A DNA stretch of 64,000 nucleotides from assembly GCA_903813345.2 (NCBI GenBank), contig CAIIXF020000005.1, forward strand, positions 18,417,375-18,481,374. Reading direction: 5' to 3'. Shown in pieces: positions 37,690 through 49,734 of this stretch (its first letter is position 1; every line of letters begins with the position of its first letter). The DNA is from Owenia fusiformis. Taxonomy: Eukaryota > Annelida > Polychaeta > Sabellida > Oweniidae. A program made the position numbers and the translations under genes. A model generated the notes under the pieces. That model searched no databases. It saw nothing but the letters and a program-made list of their open reading frames with translations, and had not been told where the DNA came from.

Positions 37690-37865
37690 TGCAGAGTTCT
37701 AAACAGGAGTTTTTCTCAGGTGGGTGCAAAATTTTCATTTTCATTATTCAAACCAAAATTGGTCAAAATATGCTGATTTTCATGATTTTTCAAGTGGGTG
37801 CAATCAAATTTTCAGGTGGGTGCAAGCCTATCTTTAAAATCTCAGGTGGGTGCTGTACCCACTTA
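37690..37865. repeat. three- to four-fold CAGGTGGGTGCAA repeat segment
   Basis: TTTTCTCAGGTGGGTGCAAA, CAAGTGGGTGCAATC, TTCAGGTGGGTGCAAGCC and CTCAGGTGGGTGCTG occur with 30-80 bp spacing, followed by CACTTAC. The uneven spacing and G-rich core against an AT-rich background suggest an interspersed repeat fragment. Confidence 0.6.
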
Positions 37866-40303
37866 CTTTAATGCTGGGTACATCGCTATGTTGTATATGT
37901 ATTTTGTCATTGAATCATGAATATTTAGCAGTTAAAATATAGCTTAGAGAATGTAAGAATGATCACTTTGAGATTCTAATATCTTGCACTTTAAGCCTTA
38001 AAAATAAACATGTCAATCAAAGACATGCCAGCCATATCACATACAATACAGAATATTTGTATGACGGAAACCTCCAAAGTTCATCATCAAAAAGTTAGGG
38101 AAGATGAAGCTTTGCACAATCATTAGGATAATTACAGACTTCTACATACATAAAACATTGGAAACCCAAATTAAATTCACTTCAAAGAATCAAGTAAGTG
38201 GTAAGAAAATGAATAGATGAAACAGTATCATTATAATTTCAAAACATTTTCAATACTTAAAATTAGTATTTTTCACATGTTCAGTGCAACGAAATATGAT
38301 TCGTTTGAAGAACTTGTTTTCATGTAAAATATCTGAGATAATTAGAAACTAATGTGATTTAGCAGACCATTAAAAAAGAAAGAGTATAGAGGTTCTGAAA
38401 GAGACTGGGTCTTAGCGACCCAAGACTGTCAGTACTTATCAGTACGAAGTATGTCAAAGATTTACCAAATTCATTTTTGATTTCTGTATGAAGTATACCT
38501 TATGTCAAGTACTGCACACTTGAAAAACTGAAATTACTTGATACATGTTTTTAAAAGTGAGAATACAGTTTATGAGCTCAATTTCAAATTACACATTGAT
38601 GAATTGGCTATGTATTTTATCTTTGTTGGCTGGCAAGAATCATTTTTAAACAACAAATAAATGTGCATGTACATCAAAGGTCAGCAGATTTGACCGTGCC
38701 AGAAACATAACTTTCTCTCATAATCGTCAGACAAGTTGGCAAGGCTTGATCACTGTACCAATCTTGCACCAGTCTTAACTGTTAATGGTTAAGAGGATAG
38801 ATAGTTTGACAATTTTAGGAAATATTTTGCTGGAAAGAGTTTGCATTGTACTCGGGTACTAGACCATTCAGAAGAAGACCTGTAGCAGTGTAGCATGCCA
38901 ACAAAAGTACATGGGGCCAGACAAAAATGTTCATTCACAAATAGTTCATAAAATATAGTTAAATGATTTAACTCAACTTTAGTCAAAAAGGCAACGTATA
39001 CCTAATTGAAAAACGAGAGTGATAAGATTACTTCTTATGATTTAAAAACAGTCCTAAAATATAAGAACGCAGACAATGCCATGTGATAAAAACAAACAAG
39101 ATAACTATAAAGTCTTAAAATGGAATAAAAGGAGGGACACAAAAATGAATATTTATGTGTGGATATGTTAATCAACTGCTCCAGAATAAGAATTGATGAT
39201 ATGATGCGTTCATTAGACTGTACTCATTAAGGCACAGGTGACAGGTAATGTTTGAATTATGACATTAGGGCCAAAGTGGGGCATATGTTATGTTAAATAC
39301 AGGTTAATATATTACTCCTAGCGTCAAAAAGTACCTCAACACAAAAAAAGTTAATCATTTTGATTGCAAAATTATTTGTTTTTTAATTATTTTTTTTCAA
39401 GGAAAATGTACAGTGTTAAAAAATATGAGTAAATTTGAAATGTACAAGAAATAACAACGAGCCTGTGAACAGGTTATAATAAAAAGGGAAGTAGAAAAGA
39501 GAATTATATTGTGCAGGCCTTATTTTATGATAAACATAGAACATGGGGTGTTCAGGGCACGGCATTTTTCAAGATCAGGCCATTGTCATGCTATCTCTAC
39601 AATCATAAAAATATGTATGTATTCACACCCACACACACCCTCTAAACATTAAATGCATATGTAATGGTATAAAAGGGGAAACAGTTGTCCAGATGAAAGG
39701 TGTATTTGGGAGTACCAGGCATCGGGCAGGCGAGGAATGTTATACAATATGTCAGCTTATCTCACTTGGTCAGCACCCTTTTACTGTGCCAGCTACACTA
39801 AATGGACTTTTTTCATATGGAGTATAGGATAATCTGACTGGTTTCAAAGCATCTTATACAGTGTTGTCTATATATAATGAAGTTATCAAGATATTCATGA
39901 ATCTAATCCATTGAACCATTTTAAGCCATGACATAATATTTGTATATCAATGATTAAAAACCAAGATACTTGTATTTTTTTGGGGCATGTAAATAACTTA
40001 GATCTAACCCAAATCCAGTTCAATAATTAGCGCAAGTAAAAGTTATAAAGAGGCACTTAGGTGCTGTACATGACTTAACATTGTAAAATATATCTTAAAA
40101 ATGTGTTACTCTGACCTATTGGGTCCACATGTTGAAGTAGCAGTAGGCGAAGAAGACATTCTAGGTCTAAGATCAGACAAAATGTGTTGAGTTATAACCA
40201 AGAGGGCTGTGTCACTTTATACACCACCCTAATCATTTAACATTAGAATCAATTAACATATAATCACTAGCTCAGGTGTATAATCATGGTATTCCTGTAA
40301 ATA
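37866..40303. other. BRPF intron, no gene
   Basis: No gene recognised. One short inverted sequence, GGGTCTTAGCGACCC at 38406-38420, could form a small hairpin. The rest is AT-rich. Confidence 0.5.
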
Positions 40304-40471
40304 CAGTAAAACCTGTATATGATATATAAAGTGCATAAAGTGTTCAATGTGGGAAAGTGTTCACAATTGAGAAGAATTGGTTGAATGTGGATTAAACAAG
40401 AATGTTTGGGAAAAGATGTTCAAGAGAGAAAGGTGTTCAAAGCAAGTGTTCAAATTTGGGAGGTTTCATTG
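40304..40471. mobile_element. MITE with CAGTAAAACC ends, copy 3 (best preserved)
   Basis: A 168-bp segment is flanked by TA on both sides: TA|CAGTAAAACCTG ... GGGAGGTTTCATTG|TA. The complement of the right end is CAATGAAACCTCCC. The interior repeats the word GTGTTCA/AAGTGTTCA several times and contains GAGAGAAAGGTGTTCA, words shared with the 71-bp minisatellite at 12-737. It has no coding capacity. Confidence 0.7.
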
Positions 40472-42353
40472 TACATGTACTCGTATGACATTGTAAGGTA
40501 AGTTTATTGAAAACATATTATTTTCTCTAAATACACAGGATCAATGGATTATCATTATAAGGATGTTTGATCAAGATATTTGGACAATTTTGGATCATAT
40601 TGACATAATGTGCAGAAATTGTATGTTTTTGTTTTTATGAATGAAATCAGTTTAAAGTGACCAGAAAACAGGAATGGTACTTGAGAAAACAGGACGTCAT
40701 ATTACCTGAACAAACGTATTTATTTTGGTCAACTCCTCATCTCTCCAAAATTATGTCATATGACGTGATATGACATGCCATATAAAGGAAGTCAAAATCA
40801 TAACAGAAAATTCAATGATAAAGTAAAATTGAAGTTCAGATCCTATCAAATAAACAAAAATATTTAAAAAAAATGAAAAATAAACATCTATCATTGTGTA
40901 GATGTTAACTCTATCTAAAGACTTGACAATTTTGCCTCAACCCATAAAAGAATCTGTACTACAATATATTGTACTATACATGTACATTGTATATAAACAT
41001 GTAGATGTGCTAAATGCAAAAAAACTGACAAAGACTCAAGTGTGTACAATGTTGTATGACATCACAAGTCATAAATATTATGTGCCAAAGTGTTGTTCAA
41101 TGGATGAAATCAAATATAAAATTAAAAAAAGACCAAATGTATTACTACTTTAGCACGAGACGAAATCAACATAAAATAGTGATTCTATCTATCTTTGGGG
41201 AAACATATTTTTTAAGATTAATGAATATGAAGTCAAAAATCTTATCAGGTAAGATTTTATAGCAGTAATCAACTTGTAAATCTGGTTTTAACAAAATCAG
41301 GTGAAGAAATGTGGTTTGAAAAACATGGGTGGTCACAACCTAAATATGTCTTCGAGATAGTAGCAAGAAATTGTTAAGTAAAGAACTGCATAAGTAGCTG
41401 ATAGGGCATAGAAAATAAGAAAGGTAGGGTACCTGAAAAGGTAAGCGTAAACTATGAGTCTGGAAATGATAAGGAATTTTATAGTCTTAAAGGTTGTTTC
41501 ATGGTCAATATTTCTCAAGATAAGGAAGGTACAGTGGGTTCATATTGCATAAGGATAAATAGGTAAAAATGAGAATCTACCTGTATCTGTATTATTAACC
41601 ATATCAATGTTATCTCTTTGTATTTTATGTATGTTGACCATGACATTGCCAAGAGGTCTACCTATAGTCCATGTCATATCACACTTTCATCTTAGTTTCA
41701 TCTCAGGATCAATCATTATTGAACTTAAACAATTTTGTCAAAATGTTATACTTTGTAAAATTAGAGGCGGGTCTTGATTTTAACAAGATACTACAAAATA
41801 CAAATAATCAGACATACCCGTAAAGTTTTTCAACTTTAAGATGTGCCAGACAGTTTATGGGGATTGTGAAAACAGTGGTAATACCTGGTGTGATTAAGGT
41901 GACATAGAAATTATATGATATATATTTTTTGTGAATTGATGTAAAATTGAGAATTTATTGAGAAGATGACAAATGTCTCAGACTCGTACTTCAGACATTG
42001 ATAAAAGGACGCAATGACACGAAACATGCAATTTTTAATATTTCCAACACACCGATAAATGACACTAAGTTCAACCATGGAGATGCAGTAATAATTTATC
42101 AACAAATTACTGGAATTTCTTGAGCTGTAAATATTTACATTTTTACAATTATTTTCAGGAGAGGTCTAAGCAAGAATACAGATGAGGTCTTTACGTTGAT
42201 GTATTGAAGACATGGAAATGTCACGGCAGCCACTGAAGATGACACGGCAGCCAACGAGGAAGACCACGCAATGCATCTTCCTGCTAATGGTTCTGGTCTT
42301 TATTGATGCAGTCAAGTCAAAAATACCAGGTATGCATAATTGCATGTGAAATA
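40472..42353. other. BRPF intron, no gene; small palindrome
   Basis: A perfect inverted repeat ATGTCATAT-GACGTG-ATATGACAT lies at 40753-40776 and contains a CRE-like TGACGTGA. At 42217-42255 the word GACACGGCAGCCA is duplicated in a GC-richer patch. The 83-codon frame at 40902-41153 is not recognisable. Confidence 0.5.
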
Positions 42354-42487
42354 CAGTAAAATTCTCCAATCCGAACATTAACATCTTTGGCAGATTATAA
42401 AATGGGACAAAGGAGAGTTTTTATGTAGAGACCCTCTACTAGAGAGCTATTCAGATTAGAGAGGTGTTCCAATATACAGGTTTTATT
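42354..42487. mobile_element. MITE with CAGTAAAACC ends, copy 4
   Basis: A 134-bp segment runs from TA|CAGTAAAATTCTCC to ACAGGTTTTATT|TA. TA flanks both ends, and the interior has AGAGAGGTGTTCCAATA, again resembling the family's inner sequence. The ends are more diverged than in copy 3. Confidence 0.6.
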
Positions 42488-43176
42488 TATTATCAGGGAC
42501 CTTGTAACTTACTTTTCTAAGCTCTTCACTTTCAATCAAATAACAGCAGTAAGAAAACATTGAATTAACTTCAGAAAACATACCTGGCCAGATCTTGCTT
42601 GGAAGGTGGTCAATTTTTTTACAGAGCATGCATGACCACACCATAAGTTTAGTTTCCCAGTGCTGTATGTTTACATTAATTAACAGATTGTGGGGGTTCA
42701 GTGTTTAAGTTATCCTGGTATCTAATCTGAGCAAAGGGTTTGATTAAAATGTTGATAACACATGCATTTCCATTCTTCATTGCTACATCTCGGGTACACT
42801 TCACTCAAACTTAAACAATGTGGTTCCTCAAGACATCAAATCAGACTATTTTAGGGGAATTACTCATGGTTTATTAAGATATATGCATGGGAAACCGTTT
42901 TTAATCATTGACGTGGTTCCATGAATAGAAACAATAGAGTTCTCAACGTTAAGTCATGCTTGACCGCAAGAGAAACTGCATTCAGAGGATGATGATTCAT
43001 CATTGGAACACAAACCTATTGTTACTGTTAAAGGAACGACTTTGGTAAAAAAAGTCTCCCGTGCATTCTTATAGACCATGAACAATTCCCTAAACCACGT
43101 TATAACTATCATGCACATGTTCTCGGCAATAAATATGGTAAGTACAAGGTTTGTTCAGATCATATTTAATATTTAC

Positions 43177-44054
43177 CTCTCCTGTGGGATAACTGGCAAT
43201 GACACGGCAGGGAGGGAGTTGCGTTTCTCCGCTAGAATCTTCCGCGCTTTTCTCATCTTCTGTTTGGACTTCAACTTTGCCTCTTTAGCAGAGACTGAGT
43301 CTTTATCTTCATTCTCATCTGCACTGTTAATCATGGGCTTGAATCTTGTGTCTGCTGGGGTGTGCACGTCACAATATGCTGTCTTCCTGACGCTGAAGCT
43401 TCCAGGGGAGAGACCAGGAGAGGTTGGATCACGGATTGGTTCAATTTTCATATAAAGTCCTGCTTGAGCAGCACATGTAACATGGAACGCTGTATAACAG
43501 TTGGTCTTGTGGCACTGTATACATGCCCCTACACTTCTCTGTTTACAAATGTAACATGTGAGCTTCCATCTTGCTGGGGGAATGTGAACAATACTGTCAA
43601 TTGGCTCAAGAAACACTGTATTAGCAAAGCCTACCTCGGGGATCCAAAGGGAGCATATCACATGTGCCCACCTGTTGTCATCTGTTTGCTTGAAGGCGCC
43701 ACCTTTATTTGGACATAAGCAGCAGTCAACTGCTCTCGAAGGACTCTGGAGACATCTCCGACAAAGCCATTGACCTTCAGGGATATATGGCACCCCATAA
43801 CATTCTTGGTGGACTGCCAGATCACACATGTCACAAAACAGAATGACATTACTATTCTGACACTCTCCATCATTACAAATGCTACAAACAGCATCTTCAT
43901 CTATGTTTGGGGCACTATCTTTACCATTTGTTTGACTTTGAAAAAATGCTTCTTTTTCAAATCTGTCCATCAAATGTTCAAATATCTCCTGGCTCACTAT
44001 CATATTGTTGTCTTTGGTTCGCTTGTCGTTTATCAGTTCTAGCCATGCATAATC
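43177..44054 (-). CDS. BRPF1: BRPF/peregrin, coding exon 2 (PHD1-zinc knuckle-PHD2)
   Basis: This exon encodes residues 223-514 plus two bases of codon 515. It completes the EPC-like region (about 223-262) and holds the whole PZP histone-reading module. PHD1 uses C279, C282, C296, C299, H304, C307, C320 and C323, with [20 protein letters not shown]. The zinc knuckle uses C333, C336, H353 and C356. The extended PHD2 uses C389, C392, C400, C403, C408, H413, C416 and C450/H453. All expected zinc ligands are present, so the module looks functional. In known BRPFs PHD1 binds the unmodified H3 tail and PHD2 contacts DNA. After it comes an acidic stretch and a basic [13 protein letters not shown] segment that is nearly invariant in the family. 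The acceptor is TTTCCAG|GAT and the donor is GAGAG|GTAAAT, which splits an Arg codon. Confidence 0.97.
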
Positions 44055-45255
44055 CTGGAAACATAAAAATATATATAAAAAGATTGTATTTTGCAAATAA
44101 AAAGACTGTATTTTGCAAGTTTTTTTCTGAAATTATATGTACCATTGATCTCCCTGATTTTCTCAACAGTGCTAACAATTAATTTAATATTTTTGGGCAA
44201 AATGCCTCAATATTTCATCTTTTTAACAGAAAAAATAGATTGCTTCAATTTATCAATGTAACTCATTAATACAGGCTGATCAATGTTGACCTTTTACTGT
44301 GAATTAGCCGATGCTGTCTAAAATGCTTAATTCTCTGTTTTTTTTTAACATTTATCAGTTTTTTATCACTTTCATTTGGCAAATTCGGATAATTTTCAAT
44401 TTCGTTTTTTATTCCAAATTCTGATTCTGAAGATATAGTTTGATTCTAAATTCAATTTCAAATTGCTTGATGCCAAGATTTCTTGCTACTGCACCCTTTA
44501 TAAAGGAATATTTCCAGAAATAAAAAATGTGCCAAATAAACTGTATAGGATATGTTCACATTCTAGTTTAATATTATATTGAATAATGATGCAATATAGG
44601 CAATGTGCATGTTGTTATAACAGAACAATGGATTTGCATTACACCTGCCATTTGACGGTTGTTATAGTTACCTCTAATCACAATACTTTTATATCAGGCT
44701 CTATCAGGCTCAATGAACAACGGCCACATATAACTTTGCCAGGAGATATTATTAAATACTGTCTTACATATATTTTCCAGTATGTATCAATAATATTGAG
44801 ATGATACTTCATTTCTTTCCTAAATAACATTTTCATGCATTTTCGAAGTAAATAGTTCAACAATTTGTGATTGCATCTTATGATTGATTGCCATCAGAAA
44901 AATATAATTTGATTTCTTAGTGATAAAGAATTTCCCTTGATTGCTAATTTCATGGTCATTAAAGCAAACAGAAAAGTGACCAAATAAGATTATAAATCCA
45001 ATTGTTTATTTGATCTTAAAATGTTGACTGAACTTATTTCAGGTAGTTGACCTGTCATGTTGGTTCTTTGAGCTTTTATGTTTGTTTTTCATCATCAGCT
45101 ATGGCCTACAAATATAGGGTCAACTGGTGGCCACATTACTGGTCGAGCAAAGTTCAACAAAATGACATGAACTTGATATGGATGAAATCGAGTATGAACT
45201 CTATGTAGATTAATTACAATAATCAAAGTTCTACTATAACTTTTATATATTTTAC
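44055..45255 (-). other. BRPF coding intron 1 (1.2 kb)
   Basis: Bounded by GAAGAG|GTAAAA and TTTCCAG|GATTAT. A 22-bp unit, AAAAAGATTGTATTTTGCAA, is directly duplicated at 44077-44120, within 70 bases of the acceptor. No other feature is seen. Confidence 0.85.
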
Positions 45256-45921
45256 CTCTTCATCCATGTCATACTCCACTTCTTCATCAAGCTCCTCTGC
45301 AGATTTCTCAATATATCTGTAGTAGGCTGAAGGCCTTGTGGGAGTCACAGGGGGACGGGCATAATCATCAAGGACTTTGAAGGAAGGTTCAGGGAGCTTA
45401 GCTGTTGGTTTATCTAGCCTGGGTTTCTGGCCATCTACGTGTTTAGCTTTCTGGGGTGACTTTGGGGGCTTAATTTCTTCTTTTACTTCGATTTCTTCAA
45501 TTGCGTTATCATTGGTTATGATTTCTAGAGGTTCATAAATGTTAATACGATGGACACGACCTTCTAAATCTACTTCAACTAAACGCTGTGACTCTGCATA
45601 GGTAAGAGTCTCTCTCGCAGGGGTCCTCAAGAATTCAGGGGGAGTAGGTGATCTGCGCATTGATCGATGATGGAATTTTCCCTTCTTCCGACCAGGTTTT
45701 TTCCCTGTTGAGTTTGCGGGGCTGTTATTGTCTGGATTGTCGTGATCATAGTTATATAGATGAAACTGAATCCCACAGAAACTTTTGTACATCTTTTGAC
45801 ACCCTTTTACTGGACATTCATATGGGGGCTTTGTTGCCTTTAGATTTTGACAAAACAAAGATAAGTCAAATCCAAGGTTTTTGGGGCCTCTCCCAGTGTC
45901 TGGGCTTGCAGATCTATCCAT
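45256..45921 (-). CDS. BRPF1: BRPF/peregrin, coding exon 1 (residues 1-222)
   Basis: This is the N-terminus of a bromodomain-PHD finger protein. In known family members the protein is a nuclear scaffold that brings MOZ/MORF or HBO1 acetyltransferases, ING4/5 and MEAF6 to histone H3. The translation starts at an ATG at 45921. It carries an atypical C2H2 zinc finger (C36, C41, H54, H60) in the segment KPPYECPVKGCQKMYKSFCG, which is typical of BRPF proteins. A basic linker follows, then the conserved VEVDLEGRVHRINIYEPLE block (about 114-132), then the start of the EPC-like acetyltransferase-binding region with YYRYIEKSAEELDEEVEYDM. The exon ends in phase 0 at GAAGAG|GTAAAA and joins the next exon exactly as in vertebrate BRPF1 (MDEE-DY). 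Invertebrates usually have a single BRPF gene (Br140 in fly, lin-49 in worm), so the symbol stands for the family orthologue. Confidence 0.96.
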
Positions 45922-46429
45922 CTTCTAATTCATTTGGCGACTCAAAAGTCTAAAATTGATCAGGTAAAATTTTGTTGTCAATGGGAGACCTCAGGTTGAA
46001 CCCTATAAAACACAGAACAGTATTTAAAATTCAGTGTACACAAGTGCTATTTGTTAATACAATCTGCAAGGGTTTATAGCATGCTACACAAATGCTATCT
46101 AGCTAAATACATGACCTATTTCCTATTCCAACTGTGTAAATGAATGGTGCGCCGGTTTTCCAATATGGCGATTAGCGGGACATATAGCAAAATGTTTTGA
46201 CGCTCATATCTCATTCCATAACACCCCAAATTCAATGAATTACACACCAAATTAAAGATCACCTTCTCTAGAATAAACCTGCATAGATATCATGAGGTAA
46301 ATACGCGATATGAGTTCAAGCGAGGAGTGCAAATGTGGAGAACAAAGAACATCAACCGAAAACGTGCCGGACAAAGATACTTGTTGTTTCTAATCAATTA
46401 TCAATCGTTCTAGTCTAAATTCACCTACC

Positions 46430-46600
46430 TTGGTAGTACAGTGGTAATCCAGATAATGATTTCTTCGTGTGATAGCGATTAATAGACTTAAATTCTTCTC
46501 ATTATCGTTGAAATTAGGTAAACAATCGGACAATTTTGAACATCAACACACAAACCAAGCCTTTGCGCATATTTGTGCGCATTGATTACTTCCGGGTTTA
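46430..46600 (-). other. probable non-coding first exon of BRPF
   Basis: On the minus strand a strong splice donor, CCAAG|GTAGGT, places an exon end at about 46429. A matching acceptor, TCAATTTTAG|A, ends at 45950, 28 bases before the BRPF start codon. Together they suggest a 5'-UTR intron of about 480 bp and a non-coding first exon starting near the ETS-like and TGCGCA motifs at 46564-46597. The exon's outer edge is a guess. A transcription start downstream of this point, with no UTR intron, is the alternative. Confidence 0.45.
46564..46597. promoter_or_regulatory. candidate BRPF promoter motifs
   Basis: The sequence contains ACTTCCGGGT at 46588-46597, a close match to an ETS-family core promoter site. 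Just beside it are two copies of TGCGCA at 46564-46569 and 46576-46581, separated by six bases and resembling spaced NRF1-like half sites. The region is locally richer in CpG than the surrounding introns. A CCAATATGGCG word near 46160, YY1-like, lies inside the proposed 5'-UTR intron. These are motif matches only. Confidence 0.4.
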
Positions 46601-46610
46601 GAAATTACTT

Positions 46611-47560
46611 TCGATTTTGATCCAAAACTTTAGCTCGATTTATACCTTTCTGAAGTTTTTTCATATTTATGCATTGTATATAATGTTTTTAACGACATAC
46701 TCATTTCAACATTGGTGTGGCGCCAGCACTCTCCATTTCCCCTATTTACAATATTATTTTTAGAAATTCGTCTGCTGTTCACATGCCATTTCTGTTCAAT
46801 GGGGAGATATGAATTTCAAGCTTATTTTCTACTTTATGTCTATCCTAGACAAGCAAGAGATCATACAACCACATACATAAGTAATGTGTATGAATGTTGT
46901 TTCTATTTAGTATACGGAGGAGAGAAAATGTCATATTTGTTGATTGTTTATATTGTATGGGGAATCTCTTTTAGGATATGGGGAATTCCCAACAAGAAAC
47001 AGGGCATTCCTAGGGATTCCCGAGTAATTGTTTCTATTGATCTTTGATAAAAGATTGTGGATAAACGAACGTTCTCCCAAATGTATCTTAATTCTTAACC
47101 TATTTCCATCATAATATACTATATCATTTGAATATCAGTTTAAAACAGTGCTTGGACAACAACTATACCGGCTGTACCGCCGCTAATGCTAAGGTAGATT
47201 GTTTATCCCTTGCAAAATATTCCCAAAATATTCTGGATTAGGCTCGTTTGAAATTAAATAAAGTAGTACGGGGACGGGTATGCACTGCTGTCATGAGTTT
47301 CTCTTGATATCATCCCAATATTACAAATAAGTAATATTGCCAGTCAGAAATGAAGAAAATGTAGGTTTTCAATTTGAGAGCCGTGTACAATACATGTAGT
47401 GTATTGGCTGGGTAATATATAGTTGTCGTTAGATGGCAGTCAAGTCAAGCAAATTGAATTAGTCTTGCTCTGAGGTTTGAAGAGATAGGATCCAGGTTTG
47501 CTGCTTAGTGTTGGAAGGCTGAGAGAGAGGATTATACATGTCTATCGTTGCTTTGTGACG
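46611..47560. other. intergenic region between divergent BRPF and ADAMTS genes
   Basis: About 1 kb separates the presumed BRPF transcription start from the ADAMTS start codon, and the two genes point away from each other. It should contain the ADAMTS promoter and 5' UTR. No convincing TATA box or other site could be assigned. An open frame at 46712-47047 is rich in aromatic residues, matches nothing I know and is probably chance. Confidence 0.5.
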
Positions 47561-47642
47561 ATGTGGTGGGTGTCTATGGTGTGTATAGTGCTAGTGGCGG
47601 GCAGGGGAGTGAGCCAGAGCACAGAACACCATCACTCTAGAG
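47561..47642 (+). CDS. ADAMTS-type metalloprotease, exon 1 (signal peptide)
   Basis: The ATG at 47561 is the first in its frame after an in-frame stop at 47486. It opens 27 codons beginning MWWVSMVCIVLVAG, a short hydrophobic secretion signal, and then a polar stretch with three His. The exon ends one base into a codon at CTAGAG|GTATTG. The next exon supplies the two remaining bases, giving Ala28. The assignment rests on the signal peptide, the exact phase match and the position 1.2 kb upstream of the propeptide exon; exon 1 by itself has no family-specific motif. Confidence 0.75.
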
Positions 47643-48818
47643 GTATTGTAAAAAACTTTGTCAACTTTTCAAAACTTTTTCACATGAATTGACATTTTCA
47701 ATACAGTGGTCATACATGTGTTATTTTTTGGGATTGATTTTTATTGTAACTTTCATGCAAGTTTATATGTATTGCAAGTTATGTAGATCTGAATTAAACT
47801 CTTTGATACAAAATATATTACTTCTGTACATGTATTAATTTTGAGTTATGAGATAATTGCTCAATGGTTACTTACTGGTCAGGGCTTGAGCTTGAAGATG
47901 TCAGACATTTTTCATTTACAGTAAGTTATTCTAGTACACAAGAAATGTTGGGATTAACCCATTTCACCTTTCTATTTATCTATTCAACATGTTCAAAAAC
48001 CAATGGATGAACAGCTTTTTGAAGTTCTGGGTTCTCTGTTGAAAGCCCATGGTTCTTGTAAAGGATACAAAACATGACACTTTTGTGTATAACTTTAAAA
48101 ATTCACTGTTATATTGTAAGTTAAGTCAAACACACAGTGCATCTAATCTTTATTATCCACTATGATGTACAGGTAGTTGCACAGTTAAACCACCTAAGAC
48201 TTACCACAGTGATATCTTATATTACATATATTTACATGTACTGTACATATATTCATATATACCAGTACATGTATACGGAAGTTAATACTTTCACTTAAAT
48301 GTTTCTACTATTATACTGCCATTATTATTTTATTTTAAATGCAAGTTGATTATAATTTACAAAATAGACAAAATAGACAAAATGACATCTTTTCTCAGCT
48401 TTGTATCTGATTTTCTGATTTTGCTTGTTGTGATTTTTTATTTGGTGAAAGTATACATACTTATTGCTTTTGGATATCAAACTTTAAAGTTGAATCTTAT
48501 GTCAAATTGACTTAATCATTATTAAGATCAGTGGATCTTAGATAGCAAGATCTAGGTCAAGATCCAATATTTGTTAACTTATGTTTTCAAGTGGTATACT
48601 GTAATTTGAAAGAGCCTTATGACCCTAGACATTCTTAAGTGATGTAATAGCCTGAACATTTTCATAAGTTGTATACATCTTCTTATATACTGTACGCCAC
48701 AACAATGAAAAAAAAAATTTCTGGGTAGTGGAAGGAGGGGATAAATGGTCTCAAATTATTTTATTTTGAACTTGTTTTTGAAATACATGTGCTAATAAAC
48801 ATTATTATGTAATTTCAG

Positions 48819-49213
48819 CGTATGAGACAACAAAATTGCTCTCCAGTCTGAATGATTACAAGATAGTAGTTCCACAACGAATTAATGAAAATGGCGACTT
48901 CTCACATCATAAACATCATTTTCAAAAACGGAGTATACCTCAAAGTCCATTTGATGCATTTGAACACGTGGAAAATGATTTTCACAAAGTGGAGTATAAC
49001 ATCAGTATGGGAAATGAAACTTGGAACCTCAAGTTAAAACCATTCAAGGAGTTTATCACAGCAAATGTGGCCATGCAAAAATTGGAGAATAATGGAGAAA
49101 CTGTACTGGAATACCCAAATGAGGATACTTCAGGGGTGTTGCATTGTTACTATGAAGGACATGTAAATGGTGATCTGGAGTCACAAGTAACACTCAGTAT
49201 ATGTCACAGCTTG
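48819..49213 (+). CDS. ADAMTS-type metalloprotease, exon 2 (reprolysin propeptide)
   Basis: This 395-bp exon runs from AATTTCAG|CG to AGCTTG|GTAAGT and encodes residues 29-159. It opens with LNDYKIVVPQRINENGDF, the standard beginning of the ADAM/ADAMTS propeptide ('Y-I-V-P-R' followed by a His-rich, Lys/Arg-rich stretch). It then shows the core strand pattern ...WNLKLKPFKEFITANVAMQK and CYYEGHVNGDLESQVTLSIC, where vertebrate ADAMTS proteins have C-H/Y-x-G ... S-x-C-x-G-L. Two likely N-glycosylation sites (NIS, NET) lie mid-exon. The propeptide keeps the enzyme latent and helps folding in the secretory pathway. Overall pattern is closest, by memory, to ADAMTS7/12, but the subfamily cannot be fixed without the catalytic and spacer exons. 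Confidence 0.88.
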
Positions 49214-49734
49214 GTAAGTAAACCCTAACTTGTTCTCTTTGTTGTTTTAAATTGAGATGTCTGACCATCTGATAGTAAAATCATAATCCTTTATTCAAGT
49301 TGGAGAAAAGCCAGGAAGGGTGAATGTCTATACATCCTACCACCATGCTAGATATGTTTAACTATACTAGAATTTATTACCTTGTCTATAGTAATATACC
49401 AATAATAAAGTAACTCAGCACAAAAACTTTATTGTACAAACTATAATAGAACAGTCATTTATTTTTCGTCAATGTCAAAGAGAGTACCCTGTTGGAGTTG
49501 AATATGCTCGTTTCTTTCCTCCGCTCACAATGGTAAAATGAAACATAAAAATAAACCCAGGTCAAATTAAAGAGTTAACTCATAGGTTTAGAGGCTATCA
49601 AAAGTGAGTTAATGTTTTTCACAAGATGAATTTCTTACCTCCAGTATTCTAGAGGGACTGTTTTGAGAATTACAAGTTTTTTATTTGGCTGATTATAGAC
49701 ATTGCAAGGGATATTCATCATGTTAAATTACATG

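Noticed and set aside
43078-44182. Plus-strand frames of 90-125 codons overlapping BRPF exon 2
   Set aside because: They are antisense shadows of the conserved PHD-finger exon.
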